From: Alphaproteobacteria bacterium
GTDB lineage: Bacteria; Pseudomonadota; Alphaproteobacteria; Caulobacterales; Aquidulcibacteraceae
Assembly: GCA_030430715.1 (NCBI GenBank)
Contig: JAUIJZ010000021.1
Location: forward strand, 1-39,340
DNA: 39,340 nt
Direction of reading: 5' to 3'
The notes under the pieces are model-generated. The model saw only the letters and a list, made by a program, of their open reading frames with translations. It made no database searches and was not told where the DNA came from. Below are positions 16,738 through 25,502 of this stretch, one piece after another. How positions within the stretch are numbered: position 1 is the first letter of the stretch; every line of letters begins with the position of its first letter. A program made the translations under genes and the position numbers.

Positions 16738-17715
16738 ATGACAGAAATCAGCGTCATCATAGTCACGTACAATAGCCGGGCCTGCTTTCCCGAACTCAAG
16801 GCCGCGCTTGAAGCGCAGACGGAACGCTTCAATCTCATCGTCTTCGACAACGCATCGGAGCCGGCCCAACGCCCGCTCCCGCAGGATCTGCCAGCCGGCG
16901 CGCGCCTCATACAATCGGAGCAGAATCTCGGCTTCGCCGCCGCCAACAATCGCTGCGCGGCCGAGGCCAATACGCCCTTCTTCGCCCTGCTCAATCCGGA
17001 CGCGTTTCCGGCCGCGGATTGGCTTGCGCAATTGTTGCGCGCCGCGGCCCGCTACCCTAAGGCCGGCGGCTTCGGTTCGACGCAAATCCGCGCACGCGAT
17101 CCTTCCGCCTATGACGGGCTTGGCGATGCCTATCACATTCTCGGCGCGTCCTGGCGCGGCGGATACGGCGCAAGCGTCACCGCGATCGCGCCTCTAGAAG
17201 GCTACGCTTTTGCTGCCTGCGGCGCCGCCGCGCTCTACCGAGCCGACGCTTGGCGCGAGACCGGCGGTTTCGATGAGCGGCTGTTTTGTTTTGGCGAAGA
17301 CATCGACCTGGCCTTCCGCATGCGCTTGCAAGGCTGGGAAATCGTACAAGCGGCGCAAGCGATTGTTCGCCACATTGGCGGCGCTTCCGTGAGCGGTCAG
17401 CGCGGCTTTGAAAGCTTTCACAATGCGCGCAATGCGCTTTGGGTTTTCGTTCAGAACATGCCGCCGGCGCTGTTTTGGCCAGTGCTGCCGCTCTATGCGC
17501 TGAAGAATTTTTGGCATTATTGCGCCTCGTTCTTGCGTGCGGACGGCGCTTCTTATCGGCGCGGCGTACGCGCCGGACTGGCAGGCATGGGCGAAACATG
17601 GCGCACGCGCCGCCGCGTTCAGAAGCGGCGCACAGCCCCGCTTGGCCGGATCGCCGCCGCGCTCACATGGTCGCCATTCGCCATGCTGTCCCGCCGTCCA
17701 AAAATCTGGCGCTAA
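16738..17715 (+). CDS. GT2 glycosyltransferase (rhamnosyltransferase-like)
   Basis: The 325-residue enzyme is of the GT-A fold: 'EISVIIVTYNS' at the N-terminus, 'VFDNAS', 'NLGFAAANN', the donor/metal region 'LLNPDAFPAAD', and the acceptor motif 'GGFDERLFCFGEDIDLAFRM' with the ED pair. It resembles the dTDP-rhamnosyl and related GT2 enzymes that build O-antigen. The actual sugar cannot be read, but dTDP-L-rhamnose is made by genes 1.2 kb downstream. The C-terminal 90 residues have a weak hydrophobic helix and a basic tail, so it is probably membrane-attached. Its last 4 bases overlap the end of the convergent GT gene. Confidence 0.9.
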   Translation: MTEISVIIVTYNSRACFPELKAALEAQTERFNLIVFDNASEPAQRPLPQDLPAGARLIQSEQNLGFAAANNRCAAEANTPFFALLNPDAFPAADWLAQLLRAAARYPKAGGFGSTQIRARDPSAYDGLGDAYHILGASWRGGYGASVTAIAPLEGYAFAACGAAALYRADAWRETGGFDERLFCFGEDIDLAFRMRLQGWEIVQAAQAIVRHIGGASVSGQRGFESFHNARNALWVFVQNMPPALFWPVLPLYALKNFWHYCASFLRADGASYRRGVRAGLAGMGETWRTRRRVQKRRTAPLGRIAAALTWSPFAMLSRRPKIWR

Positions 17716-18764
17716 ATCAGGTCGCGTTCCGGCGCCGCATTGAAGCGCGCTTTTCGCGGCGGATGCTGAGCCCGTGCGCGTTCCGGAGCGACATAGGATT
17801 CCCTGCCGGCCGAATGGCCTGGCGCGTCGGACGGGAGCGCCGGAAGCTGCGCTGCGTTCACCGCGCCGGGCGGCGGCCCCAATTGTCCGCCAAGGCCGCG
17901 CCGGACTGCCTGCATCATCTTGGTAAGAAACGACAGACGGAAACCATGATGCGCCCAAGCGATGGCCGTGACCCGCACGATGTGCAGCACGAACCGCCCC
18001 TTCCACGACAAAGGAATATGCGGCAGCCGAAGCCCGTGCGCCTGATTGCGCATATACGAATAAAGCCGCATCTCCGTTTGCAATGGAATTGGCGGACCGA
18101 GCGGCCCCGCTTTCATGACGCCGCCGCCGACTCTGTGCTCCATCTTCACGTCGGTGCGCACCCAACATGAAAACCCACGCCGCCACGCGCGGAAGCACCA
18201 TTCGGTATCGACGGCATCGATGAAATAATCGCTCCGGAAGCGGCCGATGCTGAAAAACGCATCCAGATTTAGAAGCGTGCCGGAGGTGATAAGATAGCGG
18301 ACTGGCGTCGCGCTGCCGATCGGGTCGCGATGCGGCTGCAAGAACATGCGGGGCGCGCGATAAGTCGCCGGTGCATCGTGCGGCGTCACAACCTTGGGCC
18401 CAACCGCCGCCGGCGCCATGCCGCGCGCCTGCAAATCCGCCATCGCCTCCGCAAGCTTGCTCACCGACGCGGGCGGCAATTCAGAATCCTGATCCAGTAA
18501 AAGCAGCTGACGCTTGCCTTCCCAGGCGGCGGACAAGACGAGGATATTCAGCGCCTCGCCAACCCCCAGGTTGTAGGCGCTTTCGATCACGCGCACGTCT
18601 CTGGACCGCAGCCTCTCCTGCAGCTGCTCATCGGGACCGTTAAGGAAGACGAATACAGGATGGCATTCTTGAGCCATCCCATCGATAAGCGGGAGCAACA
18701 GGTCAAGGTTGGGCCGGAACACAACGATTCCCGCTGCGGGGCGAACGTCGGTTTGTGTGCTCAT
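17712..18764 (-). CDS. GT2 glycosyltransferase, RfbF-like, single minus-strand gene
   Basis: This 350-residue GT-A enzyme begins 'AAGIVVFRPNLDLLLPLIDGM' and has 'YNLGVGEALNIL', 'LLLDQDSELPP' (donor DxD-like) and 'YFIDAVDTEWCFRAWRRGF' (acceptor/catalytic region). The pattern is that of dTDP-L-rhamnose transferases of the RfbF group, which suits the adjacent rhamnose genes; this is inference. The last roughly 60 residues are Pro/Ala/Arg-rich and look disordered, an extension beyond the usual domain. It is the only minus-strand gene between two plus-strand runs, is divergent from rfbC, and is 3'-overlapping with the neighbouring GT2 gene. Confidence 0.88.
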   Translation of the reverse strand: MSTQTDVRPAAGIVVFRPNLDLLLPLIDGMAQECHPVFVFLNGPDEQLQERLRSRDVRVIESAYNLGVGEALNILVLSAAWEGKRQLLLLDQDSELPPASVSKLAEAMADLQARGMAPAAVGPKVVTPHDAPATYRAPRMFLQPHRDPIGSATPVRYLITSGTLLNLDAFFSIGRFRSDYFIDAVDTEWCFRAWRRGFSCWVRTDVKMEHRVGGGVMKAGPLGPPIPLQTEMRLYSYMRNQAHGLRLPHIPLSWKGRFVLHIVRVTAIAWAHHGFRLSFLTKMMQAVRRGLGGQLGPPPGAVNAAQLPALPSDAPGHSAGRESYVAPERARAQHPPRKARFNAAPERDLI

Positions 18765-18895
18765 CCTATCAATTGGCCATCGTTAGCTGTCGCATTGTGC
18801 CCGTTCAAGTAGCATTATGAAACCTAACTCTTGCCCTAAGAGGCCGGGAACGGCACAAAAAAGCCTGTGGGGAGTAGCGGGTAACGCCAACACAT
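18765..18895 (+). promoter_or_regulatory. Divergent promoter region, GT2 gene / rfbCBDA
   Basis: The 131 bases separate divergent genes and are richer in A+T than the flanks, especially 18765-18840. It must hold the promoters of the minus-strand GT2 gene and of the rhamnose operon. I see no convincing operator. No strong ribosome site stands close to the rfbC ATG. Confidence 0.4.
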
Positions 18896-19465
18896 ATGCA
18901 TTTTGAACGATTGCAGCTCGCTGGCGCCGTCTTGATCACGCCGCCTGTATTCGAGGACGAGCGCGGCTCTTTCATGGAAACCTATTCGGACCGCAAGTTT
19001 GCCGAAGCGATCGGCGATATTGCCTTCGTGCAGGATAATTACGCCGTCTCGCGCCAGCGGGGAACCTTGCGCGGTCTGCATTTTCAGCTGCCGCCGATGG
19101 CCCAGTCGAAATTGGTGCGCGTCATCAAAGGGGCAATCCTCGATGTCGGCGTCGATCTGCGCGCCGGCAGCCCGACTTATCTCCAGCACGTCGCCGTCGA
19201 GCTTTCGGCCCACAACCGCGCGCAATTCTTTGTGCCGGCCGGCTTTGCGCATGGCTATGTCACGCTAGAGGACGACACGCACGTCGCCTACAAGGTGGAC
19301 GCCCATTACAGCCCGCAACACGAACGCTCGGTGCTCTGGTCCGATCCGGACCTCGCCATAGATTGGCGCCTTGGCGGCGCAGAGCCGGTCGTTGCGCAAA
19401 AGGACGCCGCCGCGCCGTGCGTCAACGACATCGCCGCCACTTTGCCGAAAGCCGCTTGGTCATGA
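18896..19465 (+). CDS. rfbC: dTDP-4-dehydrorhamnose 3,5-epimerase
   Basis: The 189-residue cupin enzyme makes the third step of dTDP-L-rhamnose synthesis. The pattern is complete: '[12 protein letters not shown]', '[19 protein letters not shown]' with the catalytic base H62, '[18 protein letters not shown]', '[11 protein letters not shown]' and '[23 protein letters not shown]' with the tyrosine Y138. The length is normal. The start ATG 18896 places the protein right at the conserved N-terminus. It is the first gene of rfbC-rfbB-rfbD-rfbA, and its stop TGA overlaps the rfbB ATG. It is also known as rmlC. Confidence 0.96.
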   Translation: MHFERLQLAGAVLITPPVFEDERGSFMETYSDRKFAEAIGDIAFVQDNYAVSRQRGTLRGLHFQLPPMAQSKLVRVIKGAILDVGVDLRAGSPTYLQHVAVELSAHNRAQFFVPAGFAHGYVTLEDDTHVAYKVDAHYSPQHERSVLWSDPDLAIDWRLGGAEPVVAQKDAAAPCVNDIAATLPKAAWS

Positions 19466-20502
19466 AACGCATCTTCGTCACGGGCGGCGCCGGATTTATC
19501 GGCTCGGCTGTTTGCCGTCATCTGTGCCGGCTTGGCCTCACCGTGCTCAATGTCGACAAGCTGACCTATGCCGGAAATTTGGACTCTCTGCGCGATGTCG
19601 CGGAGCTGCCGAATTACAGCTTCCGCCAAGCCGATATTTGCGACCGCCCCACAATGGAGGCTGCGTTCGCTTCTTTCGCACCCGACGCCATCATTCATCT
19701 GGCGGCTGAAACGCATGTCGACCGCTCCATCGATTCCTCGGCGGCATTCATCCGCACCAATGTGGACGGCACGCTGACGCTGCTGGAAACGGCGCGCGCC
19801 TACATGCGCAACGCAGGCGCCGAACACTTCCGCTTTCTGCACGTTTCGACCGATGAAGTGTACGGTTCGCTCGGGCCGGAAGGCGCGTTCACCGAGACGT
19901 CCCCCTACGATCCGCGCTCACCCTATTCGGCCAGTAAAGCCAGCGCCGATCATTTGGTCAGCGCCTGGGGCCACACCTATGGTTTGCCGGTCCTGACCAG
20001 CAACACGTCGAACAATTTCGGCCCGTTCCAATTTCCTGAAAAGCTCGTTCCGCTGACCATTCTCAACGCCATGGAAGGCAGACCGATCGCCGTTTATGGC
20101 GATGGAGCGAACGTGCGCGACTGGCTGTTTGTGGAAGACCACGCCAAAGCGCTGCACATGATCCTCGCCAAAGGCGCGCTCGGCGAGACCTACAATATCG
20201 GAAGCCGCAACGAGCGCACGAACCTCCAAGTGGTGCACAAAATTTGCGAGCTGCTCGATGCCGAACGCCCCGCTGGCGCGCCGCATGCCCAACACATCAC
20301 CTTCGTCACCGACCGCCCCGGCCATGACCGCCGCTATGCCATCGACCCAAGCAAAGCCGAAAGCGTGCTAGGCTGGCGCGCGGAAGAAAGCTTCGACGCG
20401 GGCCTTGCCAAAACCGTGCGCTGGTATCTTGAGAATGAGTGGTGGTGGCGCCCCCTGCGCGCCAACGTTCATGACGGGCGCCGGCTCGGCGCGCCCGCTT
20501 AA
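19462..20502 (+). CDS. rfbB: dTDP-glucose 4,6-dehydratase
   Basis: This 346-residue extended SDR converts dTDP-glucose to dTDP-4-keto-6-deoxyglucose with bound NAD. The cofactor motif TGGAGFIG is at 7-14, '[12 protein letters not shown]' is conserved, the catalytic T130-D131-E132 lies in STDEVYG, and Y155/K159 in YSASK. '[13 protein letters not shown]' and '[15 protein letters not shown]' are diagnostic for this enzyme. ATG 19462 overlaps the rfbC stop (ATGA), which fixes the start. Only 3 bases separate it from rfbD. It is also known as rmlB. Confidence 0.97.
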   Translation: MKRIFVTGGAGFIGSAVCRHLCRLGLTVLNVDKLTYAGNLDSLRDVAELPNYSFRQADICDRPTMEAAFASFAPDAIIHLAAETHVDRSIDSSAAFIRTNVDGTLTLLETARAYMRNAGAEHFRFLHVSTDEVYGSLGPEGAFTETSPYDPRSPYSASKASADHLVSAWGHTYGLPVLTSNTSNNFGPFQFPEKLVPLTILNAMEGRPIAVYGDGANVRDWLFVEDHAKALHMILAKGALGETYNIGSRNERTNLQVVHKICELLDAERPAGAPHAQHITFVTDRPGHDRRYAIDPSKAESVLGWRAEESFDAGLAKTVRWYLENEWWWRPLRANVHDGRRLGAPA

Positions 20503-20505
20503 GCC

Positions 20506-21399
20506 ATGCGCCTCGTCGTAACCGGCCTGACGGGACAAGTCTCTCGCGCCCTGCAAGAGCTGCGTGCGGCGGATATTGAAATCATTCCCGTGGGCCGCCC
20601 GGCGCTTGACCTTGCCAAGCCTGAAAGCGTGCTCCCCGCGCTGCGCGCCGCCGCGCCCGACATCATCGTCAACGCCGCGGCCTATACGCAGGTCGATGCC
20701 GCCGAGCGCGACACAATTGCAGCCCATGCCGCCAATCATGAAGGCGCCGTCGCCGTCGCTGCTGCTGCGGCGGCGCTAAACGCGCCCTTGATCCATCTCT
20801 CGACCGATTACGTTTTCGACGGGACCAAAGGCGCGCCCTATGCCGAAACGGACGCGCCAAACCCGCTCGGCGTTTATGGCGCCAGCAAGCTTGCAGGCGA
20901 ACGCGCGGTCGCGGAAACACAGCCGCATCACGTCATCCTCAGGCTTTCGTGGGTTTACGGCCCGCACGGGCACAATTTCGTTCGCACCATGCTGCGCTTG
21001 GCCGGAGAGCGCGACAGCGTGCGGGTGGTCGGCGATCAGCATGGCGCACCGACCTGCTCGACCGACATCGCCACCGCAATCGCGGCGATTGCCCGCCGCC
21101 TGGCGGCCGCCCCGGAAGACGCAAGGTTTTGGGGCGTGCATCACCTCGGAGCGGGCGGCGCTACAACATGGGCGGACTTTGCCGAAGCGATCTTCGCCGA
21201 AGCCGGCGCGCGCGGCGGCGCCAGTGCTCGCGTTGAGCGCATTTCAACCGCGGAATTCAACGCCGCCGCGAAACGCCCCGCTTGCTCCCTGCTCGACAGC
21301 GAAAAGGCCGCGCGCATATTCGGCGTCCGGCTGCCCGAATGGCGCGCTTCACTGGGCGCCTGCGTCGAACGCCTGCTGACAGACACAGCGCCCAGGTGA
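20506..21399 (+). CDS. rfbD: dTDP-4-dehydrorhamnose reductase
   Basis: The 297-residue NAD(P)H-dependent SDR makes the last step to dTDP-L-rhamnose. 'VTGLTGQVSRAL' is the nucleotide site, 'INAAAYTQVDAAE' (here VNAAAYTQVDAAE) is the family hallmark, 'LSTDYVFDG' holds T100, and YGASK gives Y124/K128. 'GDQHGAPTCSTDIA' near residue 180 is also typical. It follows rfbB by 3 bases and is followed by 42 bases before rfbA. It is also known as rmlD. Confidence 0.96.
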   Translation: MRLVVTGLTGQVSRALQELRAADIEIIPVGRPALDLAKPESVLPALRAAAPDIIVNAAAYTQVDAAERDTIAAHAANHEGAVAVAAAAAALNAPLIHLSTDYVFDGTKGAPYAETDAPNPLGVYGASKLAGERAVAETQPHHVILRLSWVYGPHGHNFVRTMLRLAGERDSVRVVGDQHGAPTCSTDIATAIAAIARRLAAAPEDARFWGVHHLGAGGATTWADFAEAIFAEAGARGGASARVERISTAEFNAAAKRPACSLLDSEKAARIFGVRLPEWRASLGACVERLLTDTAPR

Positions 21400-21441
21400 C
21401 GTTCGATCACGCGTGACTTATGACACCCGCCGGGAGGAGCT

Positions 21442-22308
21442 ATGAAGGGCATTATATTGGCCGGCGGATCGGGCACGCGCCTGCATCCGATGACGCTGGT
21501 GGCGTCCAAGCAGCTCATGCCGGTCTACGACAAGCCGATGATCTATTATCCGTTGTCGGCGCTGATGCTCGCCGGCATCCGCGAGATCCTGATCATCTCC
21601 ACGCCTACGGACCTGCCGCGCTTTAAGACATTGCTTGGCGACGGCTCCCAGCTGGGCATGAAGTTCGAATATGCCGAACAGGCCAAGCCGACGGGCATCG
21701 CCGAGGCCTTCATTATCGGGCGCGATTTCCTCGCCGGAGATGCAGCCGCCCTGATCCTCGGCGACAACATCTTTTACGGCAAAGGTTTGAGCGGATTACT
21801 GCAGCGCGCCGCCTCCCAGGTGCAAGGCGCGACAGTCTTTTCAGTGCAGGTGAAGGACCCCGAGCGCTACGGCATCGTCGAGTTCGCCGGCGACCGCGTG
21901 AAGAGCATTGTCGAAAAACCTACGGCGCCCGCTTCGAATTGGGCCGTGGTCGGTCTCTATTTCTACGACGCCAGCGTGGTCGAGATCGCCGCGTCGCTTA
22001 AACCGTCCGCGCGCAATGAGCTGGAAATCACGGACATCAATCGCGCCTATCTCGAACGCGGCCAATTGCGCGTCGAGCAACTCAGTCGCGGCTTTGCCTG
22101 GTTCGACATGGGCACGCCGGATTCCCTGCACGAAGCCGCCGCCTTTGTGCGCACTCTCGAAAACCGGCAGGGCTTGCGTATTTCCAGCCCCGAGGAAATT
22201 GCCTTCCGGATGGGCTTCATCGGACAGAGCGAACTGCGCCAGCTCGGCGAAAAGCTCGGCAAAAGCGATTATGGGCGCTATTTGGTGAGCATTGCCGACA
22301 ATGGGTGA
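21442..22308 (+). CDS. rfbA: Glucose-1-phosphate thymidylyltransferase
   Basis: This 288-residue enzyme couples glucose-1-phosphate and dTTP to dTDP-glucose, the first step of the pathway. The nucleotidyltransferase motif GGSGTR (8-13) is followed by '[25 protein letters not shown]', 'GDNIFYG', '[20 protein letters not shown]' and '[10 protein letters not shown]', all characteristic. A strong GGGAGGAG ribosome site lies a few bases before the ATG, better than those of the other rfb genes, suggesting extra translation of this entry enzyme. It closes the C-B-D-A operon. It is also known as rmlA. Confidence 0.97.
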   Translation: MKGIILAGGSGTRLHPMTLVASKQLMPVYDKPMIYYPLSALMLAGIREILIISTPTDLPRFKTLLGDGSQLGMKFEYAEQAKPTGIAEAFIIGRDFLAGDAAALILGDNIFYGKGLSGLLQRAASQVQGATVFSVQVKDPERYGIVEFAGDRVKSIVEKPTAPASNWAVVGLYFYDASVVEIAASLKPSARNELEITDINRAYLERGQLRVEQLSRGFAWFDMGTPDSLHEAAAFVRTLENRQGLRISSPEEIAFRMGFIGQSELRQLGEKLGKSDYGRYLVSIADNG

Positions 22309-22440
22309 TCATGTGCGCTTAGCTGACGGCTTGGCGCCTGTGGGGGCCAACCTGCTGCATCTTGGCGCCATTGACAGCGGTTTTCCCCGCATCAAAAGAA
22401 GGTAGGCGCGCCAGCGACGCGCAACATCGCAGCTGGCCGC

Positions 22441-23262
22441 TTGAAAATATGGGAGGCGACAATTTCCGAGACTATTTCCCGCCTGTTTGACGAAATGCGT
22501 CAAAGCGAGATGAACGATTGGGTCGGCGGCGCCGATCCGGAACTCGCTGGCGACTTCTCGGCGGAAATTTTGCTGAGCCATATCCCTGTTGCAACCGGAA
22601 CCCGGCTTCTCGATTTCGGCTGCGGCATCGGCCGCGTCGCCCTCTCCGTGTTGCGCCGAAAGCCGGAACTTACAGCCTTGACCGGCATCGATATTGTGCC
22701 GCGTATGGTTACCTTTTGCCGGGATAAAATCGGCGAAAACTTTGCCAATGCCAATTTCGAGCTGCTCTCGGACAAAAACGATCATTACGAACGCTATGAG
22801 CGCTCGGCGAGCGACTCGCCACGCTCACGCGAGGATCTTGGCGCAACATATGCCGGCACATTTGACGGTGCGTACGCGTTCTCCGTCTTCACACACATCG
22901 ACATCGACGATTTTGTCAGCCTGCTGCGTTTTGTCGGCACGCTGCTTAAGCCCGGCGGATATTTTCTCTTCACCGCGTTCGCACTGACGCCCTTCTCCAG
23001 AAGCCAGCTCGCTTCGGGGCGTACAAATCCCGTGTTCAAGAAGCTGCACTTCGAGCAAAACAATTCCGTCTTCATCGGCGCCCCGAAAGACCGGCTTGCC
23101 TTCATCGCCTATGACCTCAACCGCATCGAAGCGATGATCTGGGAAGCAGGGCTCATCCCAACCGGGATCGAGTATGGGCAATGGCGCTCGGATCAAATGA
23201 GCCGCACGTATCAAGATGTGTTCGTGTGCCGCCGTCCGCTCGATGCAAGCCCCAGAGCTTAG
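22441..23262 (+). CDS. Class I SAM-dependent methyltransferase
   Basis: The 273-residue (maximum) protein has the SAM-binding motif I 'LLDFGCGIGRVAL' (about 57-69), an acidic turn 'GIDIVPRMVTF', motif 'FDGAYAFSVFTHI' and 'LLKPGGYFLFTAF'. This is the Methyltransf_11/25 type. The substrate is unknown. By position between rfbA and a GT fusion, it may methylate a sugar or cap the glycan. The start is unclear: TTG 22441 is the longest, ATG 22495 (MRQSEMNDW) is the first ATG, and a GGGAGG site at 22451-22456 matches neither. Its end overlaps the start of the next gene by 47 bases if that gene starts at 23216. Confidence 0.82.
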   Translation: MKIWEATISETISRLFDEMRQSEMNDWVGGADPELAGDFSAEILLSHIPVATGTRLLDFGCGIGRVALSVLRRKPELTALTGIDIVPRMVTFCRDKIGENFANANFELLSDKNDHYERYERSASDSPRSREDLGATYAGTFDGAYAFSVFTHIDIDDFVSLLRFVGTLLKPGGYFLFTAFALTPFSRSQLASGRTNPVFKKLHFEQNNSVFIGAPKDRLAFIAYDLNRIEAMIWEAGLIPTGIEYGQWRSDQMSRTYQDVFVCRRPLDASPRA

Positions 23263-25423
23263 CCTCCGCGCATCGGACGGCGACGGCACGCATACCGATT
23301 TGCGCATGCTTCTGGCCATACCATTCTACAAAAATGAGCGCTTGGTCGCTCCGCTGATCCAATCGCTTACGGCCTGCGAGGATGAGCTCAAGACGCTTGG
23401 CGTCGAAGTTCTGATCCTGAACGACTCGCCGGATTATCCTGCGCTGCAGGCCGCTATTGATCGCGCGCTTGAGAACGTCACCTTTCCCTTTCGCGTGATC
23501 CAGAACGAAGAGAACAAAGGCTTCGTTCGCACGATGAACATTGCGATGGCCGACGCCGTGAAGATGCGGCGCGACATCATCATCTTGAACTCAGATACAA
23601 TCCTGTTTCCAGGCGCGATTGAGGAAATGACGCGCGTAGCGGCGCTCGATCCGATGATCGGCTTCGTCAATCCGCGCTGCAACAACGCCACGCTCGCGAC
23701 ATTGCCGGAACGGCCGATGCCGGGGCTCTCGCCCGAGCAAGCATTTCAAGTTGCACAAAAACTCGCAGCGCGGCTGCCGGATGCAACCTATGCGCCGACC
23801 GGCGTCGGCTTTTGCATGCTGATCCGCTGGAAAATCCTCGCCGAGTTCGGCCTGTTCGATGAAGTTTATGGCCGCGGCTATAACGAAGAAAACGATCTGG
23901 TCATGCGCGCGGGCCAATGCGGCTATCGCGCCGTATTGGCCAACAAGGCGTTCGTTTGGCACGAAGGCGAGACCTCGTTTAGCTCTAGCGACATTCCGCG
24001 CCTCAGCTTGAACGCACGCAATCACGACACACTCGTCACGCGCTATCCCGAATACCCGCAGCTGGTGCTCCGGCATTTCGATTCCCCACCCTATCTCGCC
24101 GAGCGCTTGCTTGAGCAATTGCTTGAGGATGAGAACGGAAAACTCGACATCGCGCTGGATTTCTCAAGCTTTGGCGCATTCCACAACGGCACCTTCAAGG
24201 CCGCCGAACAAGTCCTGCGAGAGGCCGCGCACGCCTGGCGAGACAAGTACAACCTCCATGTCATTTGCCTGGAGGATGTCTATAAATTCCACAATTACGC
24301 GCAATATGGCGTGCCGCGCGCGGACCCGCATGGCCCCAAGCGCTTCGCGGTGATTTTTCGCATCGGCCAGCCATATGACTGGAATTCGGTCGAGCGCATG
24401 GTGCTCAAGGGCGCGTGCCTCGGCATGTATGCGCTGGACACGATCTCCATCGATTGCGCCCAGCTCTATAATGAGCAGACTTTCAACATCTGGCAGTTCG
24501 CGCTCGACCATTTCGACCTGCTCGTCACCACGAGCGATCTTACCGCCGAGCAATTCGACAGACGCTTCTCCATCAACCCGCGCGCCGTGCGCGCGCGCAT
24601 CATGCATTCGCTCGATCTATCAGATTATACGGCCCGCAGCGCCGACCCCGCCGGCGCGCTGCCCGCAGGCCTTGCGCCAGGCTATGTTTTCATCGTCGGC
24701 AACCACTATCCGCACAAATTCGTCGCCAGCACCGCGCGCGCGCTGGCCGGCGCCTATCCCGACCGGACCTTTCTCGCGCTGGCCACGGGGCCGAAGGCAA
24801 ATGTCAGCACGCAGGAGAGCGCGAACATCTTCCGGGTCGAGGCGGGCAATCTGACCGACGCGGAGGTATCGGCCCTCTTCCGTAATGCGGCGGCAATCGT
24901 TTTCCCGAGCCATTATGAAGGCTTCGGCCTCCCGCTTTTAGAGGCGCTGGCCGCGAAGAAGCCCACCTTCACGCGCCGCACGGCGGTGAATTTGCAGATG
25001 CAAAAAGCGTTGGGCGATAACCCCAATCTGTACCTCTACGACACGACCGAAGAATTGGCGCACTCTCTCAAAGCATTACCCGAATGGATCGAAACGGCGC
25101 CTCAAATCTCTCAAGCGCATGACGCAGTGGCGGCCGCGGCCGAGCTGCGCGCCGCCATTGAGCGCGCGCTCGCCAATGTCGAATACGCATCTCTCGTGAA
25201 GCGCCTCCGCGCGGCGCAACAAGCCGGCATAGGCAACGCATTCGAACCACACCAGCATATGAGTCCAAGCGGCATTATCGGGCAAAAGATCGGACGCCTG
25301 ATCGCGCCATTGCTGCGCGTGCCGTGGGTATTCGCGGCCGCGAGGGCTGGCTATCGCTTAGCGCGCTCGGCTTATCGGGGTTTGCGGGCGCTTATAGCGA
25401 GCCCAAGCGGCGGGCAATCCTGA
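23243..25423 (+). CDS. Bifunctional glycosyltransferase, GT2-GT4 fusion
   Basis: The 726-residue protein carries two catalytic units. The first (about 20-270) is GT2-like: 'MLLAIPFYKNERLV', 'VLILNDSPDYP', 'NEENKGFVRTMN', 'IILNSDTILFPGA', 'FGLFDEVYGRGYNEENDLVMRA'. After a linker region with 'VYKFHNYAQYGVP', the second (about 310-680) is GT-B/GT4: 'VFIVGNHYPHKF', 'LALATGPKAN' and 'IVFPSHYEGFGLPLLEALA' with an intact EX7E motif. It may add two sugars in sequence. The start could be ATG 23216, 23243 or 23306. I give 23243; the conserved domain starts near 23306. It is cytoplasmic, with no clear TM segment, although the C-terminus ('IGRLIAPLLRVPWVFAAARAGYRLARS') is amphipathic and may touch the membrane. 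Confidence 0.87.
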   Translation: MQAPELSLRASDGDGTHTDLRMLLAIPFYKNERLVAPLIQSLTACEDELKTLGVEVLILNDSPDYPALQAAIDRALENVTFPFRVIQNEENKGFVRTMNIAMADAVKMRRDIIILNSDTILFPGAIEEMTRVAALDPMIGFVNPRCNNATLATLPERPMPGLSPEQAFQVAQKLAARLPDATYAPTGVGFCMLIRWKILAEFGLFDEVYGRGYNEENDLVMRAGQCGYRAVLANKAFVWHEGETSFSSSDIPRLSLNARNHDTLVTRYPEYPQLVLRHFDSPPYLAERLLEQLLEDENGKLDIALDFSSFGAFHNGTFKAAEQVLREAAHAWRDKYNLHVICLEDVYKFHNYAQYGVPRADPHGPKRFAVIFRIGQPYDWNSVERMVLKGACLGMYALDTISIDCAQLYNEQTFNIWQFALDHFDLLVTTSDLTAEQFDRRFSINPRAVRARIMHSLDLSDYTARSADPAGALPAGLAPGYVFIVGNHYPHKFVASTARALAGAYPDRTFLALATGPKANVSTQESANIFRVEAGNLTDAEVSALFRNAAAIVFPSHYEGFGLPLLEALAAKKPTFTRRTAVNLQMQKALGDNPNLYLYDTTEELAHSLKALPEWIETAPQISQAHDAVAAAAELRAAIERALANVEYASLVKRLRAAQQAGIGNAFEPHQHMSPSGIIGQKIGRLIAPLLRVPWVFAAARAGYRLARSAYRGLRALIASPSGGQS

Positions 25424-25502
25424 GCGGCGCGCCGCGCCAGCCTTTCAGTTGTCAAGGATTAGGCGGGCGTCTATTGCTGCCGCCGGGAGGACGGACCAGC
25501 GT

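Noticed and set aside
22331-22350. Inverted repeat TTGGC/GCCAA after rfbA as a terminator
   Set aside because: The stem has a G-G mismatch and is not followed by a T run. It may still form a weak structure, but I cannot support a terminator call.
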